From Rhodobacter sp. (lineage in GTDB: Bacteria > Pseudomonadota > Alphaproteobacteria > Rhodobacterales > Rhodobacteraceae), in assembly GCA_020637555.1 (NCBI GenBank), contig JACKKF010000006.1, positions 124,001 through 188,000 of the forward strand: a stretch of 64,000 nucleotides of DNA. The letters are read 5' to 3'. Shown in pieces: positions 42,318-50,955 of this stretch. Both the position numbers and the translations under genes were made by a program. Under the pieces are notes generated by a model, which saw nothing but the letters and a program-made list of their open reading frames with translations, did not search any database and was not told where the DNA came from. Each line of letters starts with the position of its first letter. The stretch's first letter is position 1.

Positions 42318-43253
42318 TCAATCCGGCAGCATCGTGCCGCGCAGGATACCCGCGCGATGCAGGGCGCCAAGCCGATCCTGCAGATAGCGCCGGACGGTCG
42401 CGGCCGCCGGGGTGCGGTGTTCGGGGCGCTGGGTCACGATGGTCAGCGTGCGGTCCAGCGCGGGCACCGCGATCGGGCGGGCGAACATCTGGCCCCGGGC
42501 GACACCCGCGAAAAAACTCTGCCAGATCGAGATGGTGAAACCGAGCCCCTCCTCGAGAAAGGACTCGACCAGCGCACCGGAATCGATTTCGTGCGCGATG
42601 AGCAGCGAGAGCCCCTCGCGCGTTGCGAGATCGTCCAGCATCCGCCGGATCAGGTAGCGACGGCTGGGCATGATCAGCGGGTGGGGCGCGATGTCGGACA
42701 GGGCAATCGGTGCGTCACCGTGCAGGTCGGCGGTCACGGCCCCGCCGAAATAGATCCGGTCGCGCAGGCAGGGCATGGCCTCGCAATTCGCGAACAGGTG
42801 CCCGTTCGTGACCAGGGCCAGGTCGCCCTGGCCGTCCTCCATCCGGCGCCGGGCGTCGTCCCAATGCGTTTCGATGCAGGTCAGGCGAATGTTGGGGTAA
42901 TCCGTCCGGACCGCGCGAACCAGAGGGGCCGCGACAAAGCGGCTGAGCGCCGGCGGCACGATGAAGCGCACATCGTCCGGCGCGACGCCGCGTGCCATCG
43001 CCAGGTCGCGTTCGGCCCGATCGAGTTGACGCAGCACGGCGCGGGCATGATCCAGGAAACCCTTGCCGGTTTCCGTGGGCACGACCCCGGTGGACCGCCG
43101 GATCAGCAATTGGGCGCCGAGTTCGGTCTCAAGGTCTGACAGGCGCCGCGAGATCGCCGGCTGGGCGATCCCCAGGGCAACCGATGCCGCCGAGATGCTG
43201 CCGTGATCGACAACCGACACCAGGTATTTCAACTGCTGCAACTTGATGTTCAT
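42318..43253 (-). CDS. LysR-family transcriptional regulator (CbbR/GalR-like group)
   Basis: Protein of 311 residues. The helix-turn-helix is in the first 60 residues (LKYLVSVVDHGSISAASVAL, AQPAISRRLSDLETELGAQL), followed by the two-lobed effector domain (VRFIVPPALSRFVAAPLVRA through GLGFTISIWQSFFAG). It is divergent from the tctBAC-ThDP operon, with a T-N11-A dyad in the gap, so it very likely controls that operon in response to the transported acid. The start at 43253 is set by homology. Confidence 0.9.
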   Translation of the reverse strand: MNIKLQQLKYLVSVVDHGSISAASVALGIAQPAISRRLSDLETELGAQLLIRRSTGVVPTETGKGFLDHARAVLRQLDRAERDLAMARGVAPDDVRFIVPPALSRFVAAPLVRAVRTDYPNIRLTCIETHWDDARRRMEDGQGDLALVTNGHLFANCEAMPCLRDRIYFGGAVTADLHGDAPIALSDIAPHPLIMPSRRYLIRRMLDDLATREGLSLLIAHEIDSGALVESFLEEGLGFTISIWQSFFAGVARGQMFARPIAVPALDRTLTIVTQRPEHRTPAAATVRRYLQDRLGALHRAGILRGTMLPD

Positions 43254-43289
43254 CGCCTGCCTGCCCCTTGCGTGCCTGTGCGGCCTTCC

Positions 43290-43304
43290 ATGCCTTTTTG
43301 GCAT
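43290..43304. promoter_or_regulatory. LysR-type binding site (T-N11-A dyad)
   Basis: ATGCC-TTTTT-GGCAT is a perfect 5-bp inverted repeat containing T-N11-A, the hallmark of LysR-type regulator sites, midway between the lysR start (43253) and tctB start (43422). Confidence 0.6.
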
Positions 43305-43421
43305 GACGATACGTCGAAAACAATATTTCCGCCGCGGGAATGCCTTCGTTACGCTGTGAATGCGTCCGGGGGGGCAATGCTTGGGCATGGCACCCCGCTG
43401 TCGCCGAGGAGGGGGGAGACG

Positions 43422-43868
43422 ATGCGCGCAACCGAAACGCTCACCGGATTGGTGCTGGCCCTGTTCGCGGGGGTGATGCTGGTCTGGATCATCCCGGCCG
43501 AAATCCCGCGCGGCGTTGCCGGGCAACTGTCGCCGCGTCTGGTGCCACAGGTCGCGGTGTCCGGCATCCTGGTGCTGGGTCTGTGGATTGCCGGTGCGGC
43601 CCTTGTCGGCGGTCGCCTGCCGGCGCATCGGCCGGGCCCGTTCTCGCGCCCGGAACTGGTGGCGCTGGTGGTGCTGCCGGCGCTGGTGCTGGCCTCGATC
43701 TGGGTGCTGGCGCTGGCCGGGCCGGTGCCGGCGGGGGTCTTGCTGGTCGCGGGCGCGGCGCTGCTGATGGGCGAACGCCGTCCGGTGGCGCTGATCCTGT
43801 TGCCCGCCGGATCGCTGACACTGGGCTGGGTGCTGCTTTACCGCATCCTCGGCACGACGGTGGGGTGA
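43422..43868 (+). CDS. tctB: tripartite tricarboxylate transporter TctB-family small membrane subunit
   Basis: Four-helix membrane protein of 148 residues, TETLTGLVLALFAGVMLVWI as first segment, then three more hydrophobic stretches, fitting TctB. It partners the large TctA channel encoded 4 nt downstream. A strong AGGAGGGGGG lies before the ATG at 43422. First gene of a five-gene plus-strand operon. Confidence 0.85.
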   Translation: MRATETLTGLVLALFAGVMLVWIIPAEIPRGVAGQLSPRLVPQVAVSGILVLGLWIAGAALVGGRLPAHRPGPFSRPELVALVVLPALVLASIWVLALAGPVPAGVLLVAGAALLMGERRPVALILLPAGSLTLGWVLLYRILGTTVG

Positions 43869-43872
43869 GACC

Positions 43873-45378
43873 ATGACCCCGATCCTTGCCGGTTTCAGCG
43901 ATATCCTGAACCCCGCCACCCTGCTGTGGGTCGCGGCGGGTGTTGCCATTGGCTATCTCGTGGGCGCCCTGCCGGGACTGGGCAAGGCGACCGCCGTCGC
44001 CATCGCCATCCCGCTGACATTTGCGTTGCCCGCGCTGCCGGCGATCGCCTTTCTGATCGGCATCGCGAAGGGCTCGGCCGCCGGCAGCGCCGTGTCGGCG
44101 ATCCTGCTGAACGTGCCGGGCGAGCCGTCGTCGGCACCGACCGCGTTGGATGGCTATCCGCTGGCGCGTCAGGGCAAGGCCGGAAAGGCGCTGAAGGCCG
44201 CGCTTTTCGCCTCGGTCCTGGGGGATCTGGGATCGACGCTGGCGCTGGTGGTCCTGGCGCAACCCATCGCCAGTTACGCGCTGTCGATCACCCCGGTCGA
44301 GATCTGCGCGGTGCTGCTGTTCTCGCTGACCTTTGTCGCGGGCCTGTCCGCGCAATCGCTGGCCAAGGGCCTGGTCGCGGCCTGTCTGGGCCTGCTGGCG
44401 GCGACCGTGGGGCTGGAAATCGAATCCGGTCTGCCGCGGCTGACCTTTGGAGATTATCGCCTGTTCGACGGGATCCCGCTGATTCCCATGGCCATCGGCA
44501 TGCTTGCGGTGGGCGAGATGATCCTGCAGGCGGGCAATCGCGCGGCGCTGGATCAGCAGGGCGCGGCCATCGCCAGAGGCGCGCATCCCGATGACAGCCG
44601 CATGACGCGCGAGGACTGGCGCCGCTCGGTCCCGGCGATCGCCCGGGGCACGGCGATCGGCATCGGTGTCGGCATCCTGCCGGGGCTGGGGGCCAGCGTG
44701 GGCTCGTTCCTGTCCTATGGGGCGGCACGCAGCCGCGCCCGCGACCCGGGCCGGTTCGGCAAGGGGGCGATCGAAGGGGTCGCCGCCGCCGAAAGCGCGG
44801 ACAACGCCGTGGTGCCGGCCAGTCTGATCCCGCTGTTCGCGCTGGGTATCCCGGGCAGCGTGATCGCTGCCATCCTGATCGGTGCCTTCATGCTGCACGG
44901 TGTCGCCCCTGGTCCGCTGATGTTCGCGCAACAGCCGCGCCTTGTCGGGGGCATCTATGCCGCGATGATCGCCGCCAGCCTGGCGCTGCTGGTGATCGGG
45001 CTGACGTTTCAGGGCCTTTTCGCGCAGGTCGTGCGGGTGCCGACACGTCTGGTGGTGCCGGCGGTGCTGTTCCTGTGCGTGGTCGGCGCCTGGCTGGAGG
45101 GCGGCGGCGTGTTCGGCGTGCAGGTCATGCTGGTCTTTGCCGTGCTGGGCGTCGTGTTCATCAAGCTGGGGTTCTCGGTCGTCAATTTCCTGATCGGATT
45201 TGTCGTTGGACGGACCTTTGAGCTGACCTTTCGTCAATCGATCCAGATCCTGGGCCGCGATCCCTGGAACCTGGTGCAGCACCCCATCGCGCTGATGTTT
45301 CTGGCCCTGACGGTGCTGGCCGTCTGGCGCTTTTCCCGTGGCGCGCGGCGCGCCGCACCCAAACCGGAGGACCCCTGA
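43873..45378 (+). CDS. tctA: tripartite tricarboxylate transporter TctA-family large membrane subunit
   Basis: Twelve-helix permease of 501 residues. Family signatures are the paired glycine-rich motifs GYLVGALPGLGKATAVAIAI near residue 30 and IGIGVGILPGLGASVGSFLS near 262, the AKGSAAGSAVSAILLNVPGEP segment, and FGKGAIEGVAAAESADNAVV. Its stop overlaps the tctC ATG by 1 nt. Substrate is a carboxylate delivered by the TctC protein; identity unknown. Confidence 0.93.
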   Translation: MTPILAGFSDILNPATLLWVAAGVAIGYLVGALPGLGKATAVAIAIPLTFALPALPAIAFLIGIAKGSAAGSAVSAILLNVPGEPSSAPTALDGYPLARQGKAGKALKAALFASVLGDLGSTLALVVLAQPIASYALSITPVEICAVLLFSLTFVAGLSAQSLAKGLVAACLGLLAATVGLEIESGLPRLTFGDYRLFDGIPLIPMAIGMLAVGEMILQAGNRAALDQQGAAIARGAHPDDSRMTREDWRRSVPAIARGTAIGIGVGILPGLGASVGSFLSYGAARSRARDPGRFGKGAIEGVAAAESADNAVVPASLIPLFALGIPGSVIAAILIGAFMLHGVAPGPLMFAQQPRLVGGIYAAMIAASLALLVIGLTFQGLFAQVVRVPTRLVVPAVLFLCVVGAWLEGGGVFGVQVMLVFAVLGVVFIKLGFSVVNFLIGFVVGRTFELTFRQSIQILGRDPWNLVQHPIALMFLALTVLAVWRFSRGARRAAPKPEDP

Positions 45379-46316
45379 TGCTGAAATCCCTGAAACTTGC
45401 GGCCATGATCGCGTTGGCGGCTGCGTCGCCGGCGCTGGCGGAATGGCCCGAGCGCCCGATCTCGTTGATTGTCGGCTTCGGGCCGGGCGGACAGAGCGAC
45501 CTGCTGGGGCGCGCGCTGGCCAGTGTCATGACCGAGGACCTGGGCGTGCCGGTGAATGTGGTGAACCGCCCCGGCGCGGCAGGCGGCGTTGCGCTGGCCG
45601 GGCTCAGGGCGATGCCGGCGGACGGCTATACGATCATGCTGAACCCCTCGCAGACCATCACGCTGACGCCTGCCCTCATGGCGCAGGTGCCGTTTTCCAT
45701 CGACGATTTTGCCTATGCGGGGATGATTACCAGCTTTGACATCGCGCTGGTGGCGCCCGCGTCGGCGCCCTTTGACGATTACGCGGGCATGGTCGACTAT
45801 GCCCGGGCGCATCCCGGGATCCTGTATGCCGCGCTGTCGGCAACCACCCGCGTCTTTGCGACCGAGATCGCGCGCGCCAATGACATCGACATCGAGATCC
45901 TGCCCGTGGATGGCGGTCCCGGCATGGTCAACGCGATCCTCGGCGAACAGGCGATGCTGGCCTATTCCGGCGGCGTGCATCATCGGTATCCCGACCAGAT
46001 GAAAGTGATTGCCGCCCTGACCACGCAACGCAACCTGGGCTCTCCCGACGTGCCGACCATTGGCGAACTGGGTCTGCCTATCGGCATGGACATGCAGTCG
46101 GTGCTGATAGCCCCCGCCGGCACGCCCGATGACGTGATCGCGCGACTTCAGGGCGCGCTGGCCGTCGCTGCGGACAGTCCGGCCTTTCGTCAGGTCGCCG
46201 ACAGCATGAGCGCGGCGGTCCAGTTCCGCACCGCGGCCGAAGCGACCGCGATCATGCACGCGCAGCTCGAATCGAACCTGGCCATCATGCAGGCGGCGGG
46301 CGTTCAGCCGCAGTAA
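45378..46316 (+). CDS. tctC: tripartite tricarboxylate transporter substrate-binding protein TctC (Bug family)
   Basis: Periplasmic binding protein of 312 residues with a signal peptide (1-21, ASPALA-EW). Mature protein begins EWPERPISLIVGFGPGGQSD and shows the Bug-family carboxylate-binding loops (FGPGGQSDLLGRAL, PGAAGGVALAGLRAMPADGY). Order B-A-C, with the receptor gene last, departs from the common C-B-A order. The expected ligand is a carboxylic acid, and the downstream ThDP enzyme hints at a 2-oxo acid or precursor of one (inference). Confidence 0.92.
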   Translation: MLKSLKLAAMIALAAASPALAEWPERPISLIVGFGPGGQSDLLGRALASVMTEDLGVPVNVVNRPGAAGGVALAGLRAMPADGYTIMLNPSQTITLTPALMAQVPFSIDDFAYAGMITSFDIALVAPASAPFDDYAGMVDYARAHPGILYAALSATTRVFATEIARANDIDIEILPVDGGPGMVNAILGEQAMLAYSGGVHHRYPDQMKVIAALTTQRNLGSPDVPTIGELGLPIGMDMQSVLIAPAGTPDDVIARLQGALAVAADSPAFRQVADSMSAAVQFRTAAEATAIMHAQLESNLAIMQAAGVQPQ

Positions 46317-46322
46317 GCAACC

Positions 46323-46343
46323 GGGCCGGGCCTGTCCCGGCCC
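46323..46343 (+). other. intercistronic hairpin between tctC and the ThDP enzyme gene
   Basis: GGGCCGGG and CCCGGCCC pair around CCTGT in the 49-nt gap. There is no T-run. It may protect the upstream message or reduce readthrough so that transporter and enzyme are made in different amounts. Confidence 0.4.
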
Positions 46344-46365
46344 CAGACTTGTCAACGAGGTTTCC

Positions 46366-48096
46366 ATGACTGACACACCACGCATCCGTGGCGGTGCGCT
46401 GCTGGCGCGCGCGCTCAAGGACAAGGGCGTCGACCACGTCTTCACGCTGGCGGGCGGGTTTTGCAATCCCGCGCTGGAAGGCATGGCGGAATGCCAGATG
46501 CCGGTGATGAACACGCCGCACGAACAGGTGGCGGGGCACCTGGCCGACGGCCACACCCGCCTGACGCGCAAGCCAGCCGTCTGTTTCGTCGGACCCGAGG
46601 GTTTCGCCAATGCCGTGCCGGCGATGATGGAGGCGCTGGGCGAACGCAGCCCGGTGATCTTCATCACCTCGTCCTCGACCTTCAAACGCGAACATGCGGG
46701 CGGTTTCAAGGAAATCGACGACGTGGCCATCGCCGCGCCCCTGGTGAAGCTGTCGCTTCAGGTGCGCGACGGCACGCGCATCCGTGAATATGTGGATCGC
46801 GCCTGGACGGCGGCGACCACCGGCTATCCCGGCGCCGTGCACCTGTCGGTGCCGGTCGATCTGATGTTCTCGTCCTTTGCCGAGGACGCCGGACTGGCCG
46901 AACGCCCCCTGCAGCGCACCGCCCGCCCCAATCCGCGTGCCTGGCCCGATCCGGCCGCGCTGGCCGAGGTGCTGGATCGCGTTCGCGCGGCCGAGCGCCC
47001 GGTGATCATTGCCGGACATGCGGTCTGGTGGTCCGGCGGTGACGCGGCGCTGCGCCAGGCCGCGACGGCGCTGCGGGTGCCGGTCTATGGCCAGCCCGGC
47101 CACCGCAAGCTGATGGGCGAGGACGCCGAGCCCTGGATGGGTCTGGCGGATTTTCACCAGTATCCCCCCTCGAAGCCGGCGATCCAGGACAGCGATCTGG
47201 TGCTCGTCATCGGTGGCAAGCTGGACAACACGCTGAACTTCGGCAACGCGCCGTTCTTTCCTGCGGACACGCGGGTGATCTGCGTCAACGGCAGCCATGA
47301 GGAACTGGAATTCAACCGCCCTGCGGACGATCTGCTGCTGTGCGATCCTGGCGCCTTCTGCGAGGCGCTGGCAGGGGTTGGCCGGACCTGGCCGACCTGG
47401 TTCGACCAGCAGCGCAGCCGCCGCGGCGACTGGGTCGCCGGCTGGGAGGCAACGCTTCACGCCGAGGGCGTGCAGGACGATGCCGAGGGGCGCAAGGTTC
47501 ACCCCCTGCACCTGGCGCTCGAGGTGCAAAAGGCGATGGGGGCGGGCGACTGGCTGGTCTTTGACGGTGGCAACACCCATTTCTGGACCGAGATCGCGGT
47601 CAACATGATCGGCTGGCGCGGCGGTCAGCTGGCGGGAATGCTGAACCCCGGGATCAATTCGATGCTGGGCTGCGGCGTGCCCTTTGCGTTGTCGGCCAAG
47701 AACCTGGACCGGACGTCGAATGTGGTGCTGATCTCGGGCGACGGGGCCTTTCTGGCCGGTGGTCTGTCGATCGAGACCGCCTTTTGCGAAGGTTTGCCCA
47801 TTACCGTCGTGATCGACAACAACGGCGGGCTCGACGCGATCAGCCAGCAGCAGGAACGCCTGTTCCGGACGCCGATGCATGTGGCCACCGATTTCCGCGA
47901 CATTCCGTTCCACACCATGATCGAGGGTCTGGGCGGTTACGGCGAACTGGTCACGCACCGCGACCAGATCGTCCCGGCGGTGCGGCGTGGCATGGCCAGC
48001 GGCAAACCCGCGATCATCAACGTGAAGACCCGGGGCGTGATCAGTCCGATCATCGCCGCGACCTCGGACAAACGCGACAAGGCCTCGATCGAATGA
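46366..48096 (+). CDS. ThDP-dependent acetolactate synthase-like enzyme (decarboxylase/lyase), substrate unknown
   Basis: Full-length ThDP enzyme of 576 residues with PYR, central and PP domains. The activating glutamate is E53 (NTPHEQVAGHLADG), the Mg-ThDP motif starts at GDG 458-460 (LISGDGAFLAGG) and ends DNN at 484-486. The central domain has the VLVIGGKLDNTLNFGNAPFF block. FAD-binding features of true AHAS are not evident and no small subunit is nearby, so valine/isoleucine synthesis is unlikely. Operon context with a carboxylate transporter and a HIUase-like protein suggests catabolism. The stop overlaps the next ATG by 4 nt. Confidence 0.85.
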   Translation: MTDTPRIRGGALLARALKDKGVDHVFTLAGGFCNPALEGMAECQMPVMNTPHEQVAGHLADGHTRLTRKPAVCFVGPEGFANAVPAMMEALGERSPVIFITSSSTFKREHAGGFKEIDDVAIAAPLVKLSLQVRDGTRIREYVDRAWTAATTGYPGAVHLSVPVDLMFSSFAEDAGLAERPLQRTARPNPRAWPDPAALAEVLDRVRAAERPVIIAGHAVWWSGGDAALRQAATALRVPVYGQPGHRKLMGEDAEPWMGLADFHQYPPSKPAIQDSDLVLVIGGKLDNTLNFGNAPFFPADTRVICVNGSHEELEFNRPADDLLLCDPGAFCEALAGVGRTWPTWFDQQRSRRGDWVAGWEATLHAEGVQDDAEGRKVHPLHLALEVQKAMGAGDWLVFDGGNTHFWTEIAVNMIGWRGGQLAGMLNPGINSMLGCGVPFALSAKNLDRTSNVVLISGDGAFLAGGLSIETAFCEGLPITVVIDNNGGLDAISQQQERLFRTPMHVATDFRDIPFHTMIEGLGGYGELVTHRDQIVPAVRRGMASGKPAIINVKTRGVISPIIAATSDKRDKASIE

Positions 48097-48437
48097 CCAT
48101 CACCTTCACCACCCATGTCCTGAACGGCACCGACGGCACCCATGCCGGCGGTGTGGCGCTGCGGTTGTGCGCGGGCGACGCCGTGCTGGCGCAGGGGGTC
48201 ACCGATCAGGGCGGCCGGCTGCGCTGCGAGATCGCCGTCGACGCCCTGCCGGCGGATGGCGCGGTCGCGCTGCACATCGAAACCGCCGCCTACTGGCGCG
48301 ATCGGTCCGTGCCCCGGCAGGGTCCGCAGATCGTCGAGGGCGTCACCATCCGCCTGTCCCTGCCGCCGGGCGCGGCGCATCATCATGTGCCGATCATGCT
48401 GTCGCCGAACGCGTTTTCTGCCTGGTGGTCGGCCTGA
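48093..48437 (+). CDS. transthyretin/5-hydroxyisourate hydrolase-like protein with altered C-terminal motif
   Basis: Protein of 114 residues with the transthyretin-like fold: ITFTTHVLNGTDGTHAGGVA at the N-terminus (His8 equals the catalytic first His of HIUases), GGRLRC (possible catalytic Arg) and HHHVPIMLSP (96-105). The C-terminal Tyr-Arg-Gly-Ser motif that defines HIU hydrolase is replaced by WWSA, so activity on hydroxyisourate is doubtful. No other urate gene is present. Coupled to the ThDP enzyme by ATGA overlap; its 3' end overlaps a convergent DUF3833 gene by 55 nt. Confidence 0.75.
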   Translation: MTITFTTHVLNGTDGTHAGGVALRLCAGDAVLAQGVTDQGGRLRCEIAVDALPADGAVALHIETAAYWRDRSVPRQGPQIVEGVTIRLSLPPGAAHHHVPIMLSPNAFSAWWSA

Positions 48438-49009
48438 CGCGGCGGGCGGGCCGGCCGGGGCGGGGCGGGGCGCATGGTTGCCACCAGTTCGGCCATCGTG
48501 ATCCCGAACTTGCGCATCTGCGAGCGGTTCATCACGGTGCCGTTCGGCATCAGATAGAGCCAGTCGATCACGTCCAGCACATGACCGCCCGCGTCCTCTG
48601 GCAGGCGGATGCGGTAGCGCAGCCGCAGCGCCGATCCGCAGATCTCGCCGCGCCCGTCCCCCAGAATGTCGGGCGCGGTCGCGGTGAGGCTACCGTCGGG
48701 GTGCAGCGTCAGATCCCAGCGGCGTTCCTGCACGCGGCCCGAATCGTAGCGGAATGATTCCGTCAAGGTGCCGCGCGGGCCCTGCCAGCGCCCCTCCATC
48801 TGCATGACAAAGCGCGAGATCGCCGCGCCGGTCGGGCCGAAGATCACGCCCTCGGACACGATGGCACCTGACAGCACGCGCCGGGGATCGAATTCCGGCG
48901 CGGTCGATGCAAAGTCCGCCGGTCTTTGCGCGGCAAAGGAAAAACGCCAGGCTTTCAGCGCGATCAGCGCCAGCGGCACGGCAAGAAGGACGGTCAACGC
49001 GGTCAACAT
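48383..49009 (-). CDS. DUF3833 domain protein, membrane-anchored
   Basis: Protein of 208 residues with one N-terminal hydrophobic segment (MLTALTVLLAVPLALIAL) and the DUF3833 pattern (FDPRRVLSGAIVSEGVIFGP, SFRYDSGRVQERRWDL, DWLYLMPNGTVMNRSQMRKF). DUF3833 genes regularly accompany cyclopropane-synthase-like methyltransferases and DUF1365 genes, implying a role in modified fatty acid or lipid handling at the membrane. It lies 33 nt after the methyltransferase gene, last in the operon. Confidence 0.82.
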   Translation of the reverse strand: MLTALTVLLAVPLALIALKAWRFSFAAQRPADFASTAPEFDPRRVLSGAIVSEGVIFGPTGAAISRFVMQMEGRWQGPRGTLTESFRYDSGRVQERRWDLTLHPDGSLTATAPDILGDGRGEICGSALRLRYRIRLPEDAGGHVLDVIDWLYLMPNGTVMNRSQMRKFGITMAELVATMRPAPPRPARPPRQADHQAENAFGDSMIGT

Positions 49010-49042
49010 GGCGATCCTCGGTTCTGAAAGGGGGCGCAAGCG

Positions 49043-50203
49043 TCAGGCATGGGTCAGCGAGACCTGCACCACGTCGCTGCGGCCCGTGGCAAAACTGGCG
49101 GCGCAGATGCCCAGGTAGTAACGCCAGCTGCGCAGGAAGCGCGCGTCATGGCCCATCGCCCGGACGCGCGGGGCGGCGGCGGCCAGGCGGCGGTCCCAGG
49201 CGCGGCAGGTGCGCGCGTAGTCGGCGCCAAAGGCGAAGCTGTCGATGACCTTGAGCCCGGCGCGCCGCGCCTGGTCGGCAATCGCGCCCGATGACGGCAG
49301 CATCCCGCCGGGAAAGGTATAGTGCCGGATGAAATCGGATCCCGCGCGATAGGACGCAAAGTGGGAATCCGGCACGGTGATCGCCTGCAACGCGGCCGTG
49401 CCTCCCGGGGCCAGGCGGTCGCGCAGCGTGGCGAAATACTGCGGCCAATAGCGTTCGCCGACGGCCTCGATCATCTCGATCGAGACGATGGCATCGAAGC
49501 GGCCGCGCGTGTCGCGGTAATCCTGCAAGCGGATCTCCGCCCGCCCGTCCAGGCGCGCGTCGGCATAGGCCTTCTGGCTGGGGGACAGCGTGATCGCGGT
49601 GACCTGACGGCCCTGATCGGCGGCGCGCTCTGCCATTCCGCCCCAGCCGCAGCCGATCTCGAGCAGGTGTTCGGCCTGACCCAGCCCTGCCAGCATCCGG
49701 TCGTATTTCCGCATCTGGCCGCGTTCGAGATCGGTGTCGTCCGGCGTGAACAGGGCCGAGGAATAGGTCATCGAGGGATCGAGCCAGAGCTGGTAGAACT
49801 CGTTGCCGACATCATAATGCGCGCGGATGTTGCGCGCGGCGCCCCGGCGTGAGTTGCGGCGCAGCAGCCGGTCCACGGTCGTCATTGCCATCCGTTGCAG
49901 GGGGCGCGGCCGGGCGGCGGGCTCCAGCGTCTGGAAATTGTCCAGCGCGACGCGCGCCAGCGTCTCGATCGACGGGCTGTCCCACAGGCCGGCGACATGG
50001 GCCTCGCCGAAACCGATGTCACCCCGGGAGGCGACGGCACCGGCCACGGCCCAGTCGTGCAGCGTCAAGGTGGCCTCGGGGCCGCTGGTGCCGAAATCGT
50101 GGCGCTGCCCCTCGGGCGTGATCAGCCTCAGGCGGCCCGTCGTGATCCCTTCACAGGCGGACAGGAACTGGCGCTGCAGGCGGCGCGTGACGGGGGATTT
50201 CAT
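49043..50203 (-). CDS. cyclopropane-fatty-acyl-phospholipid synthase family SAM methyltransferase
   Basis: Transfers a carbon from SAM to an unsaturated fatty acyl chain in phospholipid. The 386-residue protein has the CFA N-terminal region (about 1-100), the SAM-binding loop LLEIGCGWGGMAERAADQG (about 175), HYDVGNEFYQLWLDPSMTYS and the YTFPGGMLPSSG segment with the bicarbonate/lipid-site residues. In Rhodobacter sphaeroides an RpoE-controlled homologue of this family (CfaA/UfaM) and an FAD oxidoreductase take part in furan fatty acid synthesis, so that role fits here. Overlaps the DUF1365 gene by 4 nt. Confidence 0.9.
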   Translation of the reverse strand: MKSPVTRRLQRQFLSACEGITTGRLRLITPEGQRHDFGTSGPEATLTLHDWAVAGAVASRGDIGFGEAHVAGLWDSPSIETLARVALDNFQTLEPAARPRPLQRMAMTTVDRLLRRNSRRGAARNIRAHYDVGNEFYQLWLDPSMTYSSALFTPDDTDLERGQMRKYDRMLAGLGQAEHLLEIGCGWGGMAERAADQGRQVTAITLSPSQKAYADARLDGRAEIRLQDYRDTRGRFDAIVSIEMIEAVGERYWPQYFATLRDRLAPGGTAALQAITVPDSHFASYRAGSDFIRHYTFPGGMLPSSGAIADQARRAGLKVIDSFAFGADYARTCRAWDRRLAAAAPRVRAMGHDARFLRSWRYYLGICAASFATGRSDVVQVSLTHA

Positions 50204-50955
50204 CGGGTGACGTCCTGTTCTGGAGGGTGCGGTTTGGTTCGGTAGGTCACGCCTTTCAGTTTCAGCCTGAGGGCGTGCCAGTAGATCAGCGCCAGGACGC
50301 GCAGCGGGCCGAAGGGATGGCGCAGCGCCGCAGCGGCCAGCGCACGGTTGGTCATGGGCGCGCGCGTTCCGCCCAGGGTGGCGACCAGGCCTTCGGTGCC
50401 GTGGGTCAGCAGGATGCGGATGGCGATCCGGCCGGGGCCCAGGTCGAACGAAAACGTATAGTCGCCACCGACATCCTGAAACGGCGAGACATGGAACACC
50501 TTGTCGGCGCGGATGCGGTCGCCCGGCGTGATCGGGGCGAAGCCGGGCTTGGCGCAGAAATAGGAATGGCGTTCGCCAAAGGTGTTGGACACCTCGGCGA
50601 TCACGGCGATCAGGTCGTCGCCCTGCAGCGCCAGCCAGAAACTGACCGGGTTGAACCACAGGCCCAGAAACCGGGGCTGGGTCAACAGGCGCAGATGCAA
50701 TCCGGCGGGCGCCCCGGCTGCGGCCAGAACCTCGCGTGCCCAGGCCGCGCCGCGCCCGGCACCGCGCGGGCCGCCATGCATCCGGTCGGACACCGACGCC
50801 AGATTGAGACGATTGCGCGAGAACAGCCCGGGGAAGGGCCCGGCGGACTCGGGGTCGATCAGCACATAATCGACGCCGTGGCGAAAGCTGTGGCGTGTCG
50901 ATCCCAGGCGGCTGTGCGTGGTCTCGGCACGCAGGTATTCGGCGTGCGGTGTCAT
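50200..50955 (-). CDS. DUF1365 domain protein
   Basis: Protein of 251 residues with the DUF1365 hallmarks: RHSFRHGVDYVLIDPE near the N-terminus, LLTQPRFLGLWFNPVSFWLA (about 90-109), and NTFGERHSYFC, KVFHVSPFQDVGGDYTFSFD. The family is found beside FAD-dependent amine oxidase-like and CFA synthase-like genes and is presumed to assist the same lipid modification; no reaction is established. Overlaps both neighbours by 4 nt, so the three are translationally coupled. Confidence 0.88.
   Translation of the reverse strand: MTPHAEYLRAETTHSRLGSTRHSFRHGVDYVLIDPESAGPFPGLFSRNRLNLASVSDRMHGGPRGAGRGAAWAREVLAAAGAPAGLHLRLLTQPRFLGLWFNPVSFWLALQGDDLIAVIAEVSNTFGERHSYFCAKPGFAPITPGDRIRADKVFHVSPFQDVGGDYTFSFDLGPGRIAIRILLTHGTEGLVATLGGTRAPMTNRALAAAALRHPFGPLRVLALIYWHALRLKLKGVTYRTKPHPPEQDVTR

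Noticed and set aside
46366..48096. Acetolactate synthase large subunit for branched-chain amino acid synthesis
   Set aside because: No small regulatory subunit or ilvC nearby, weak FAD-domain features, and location in a carboxylate-transport operon.
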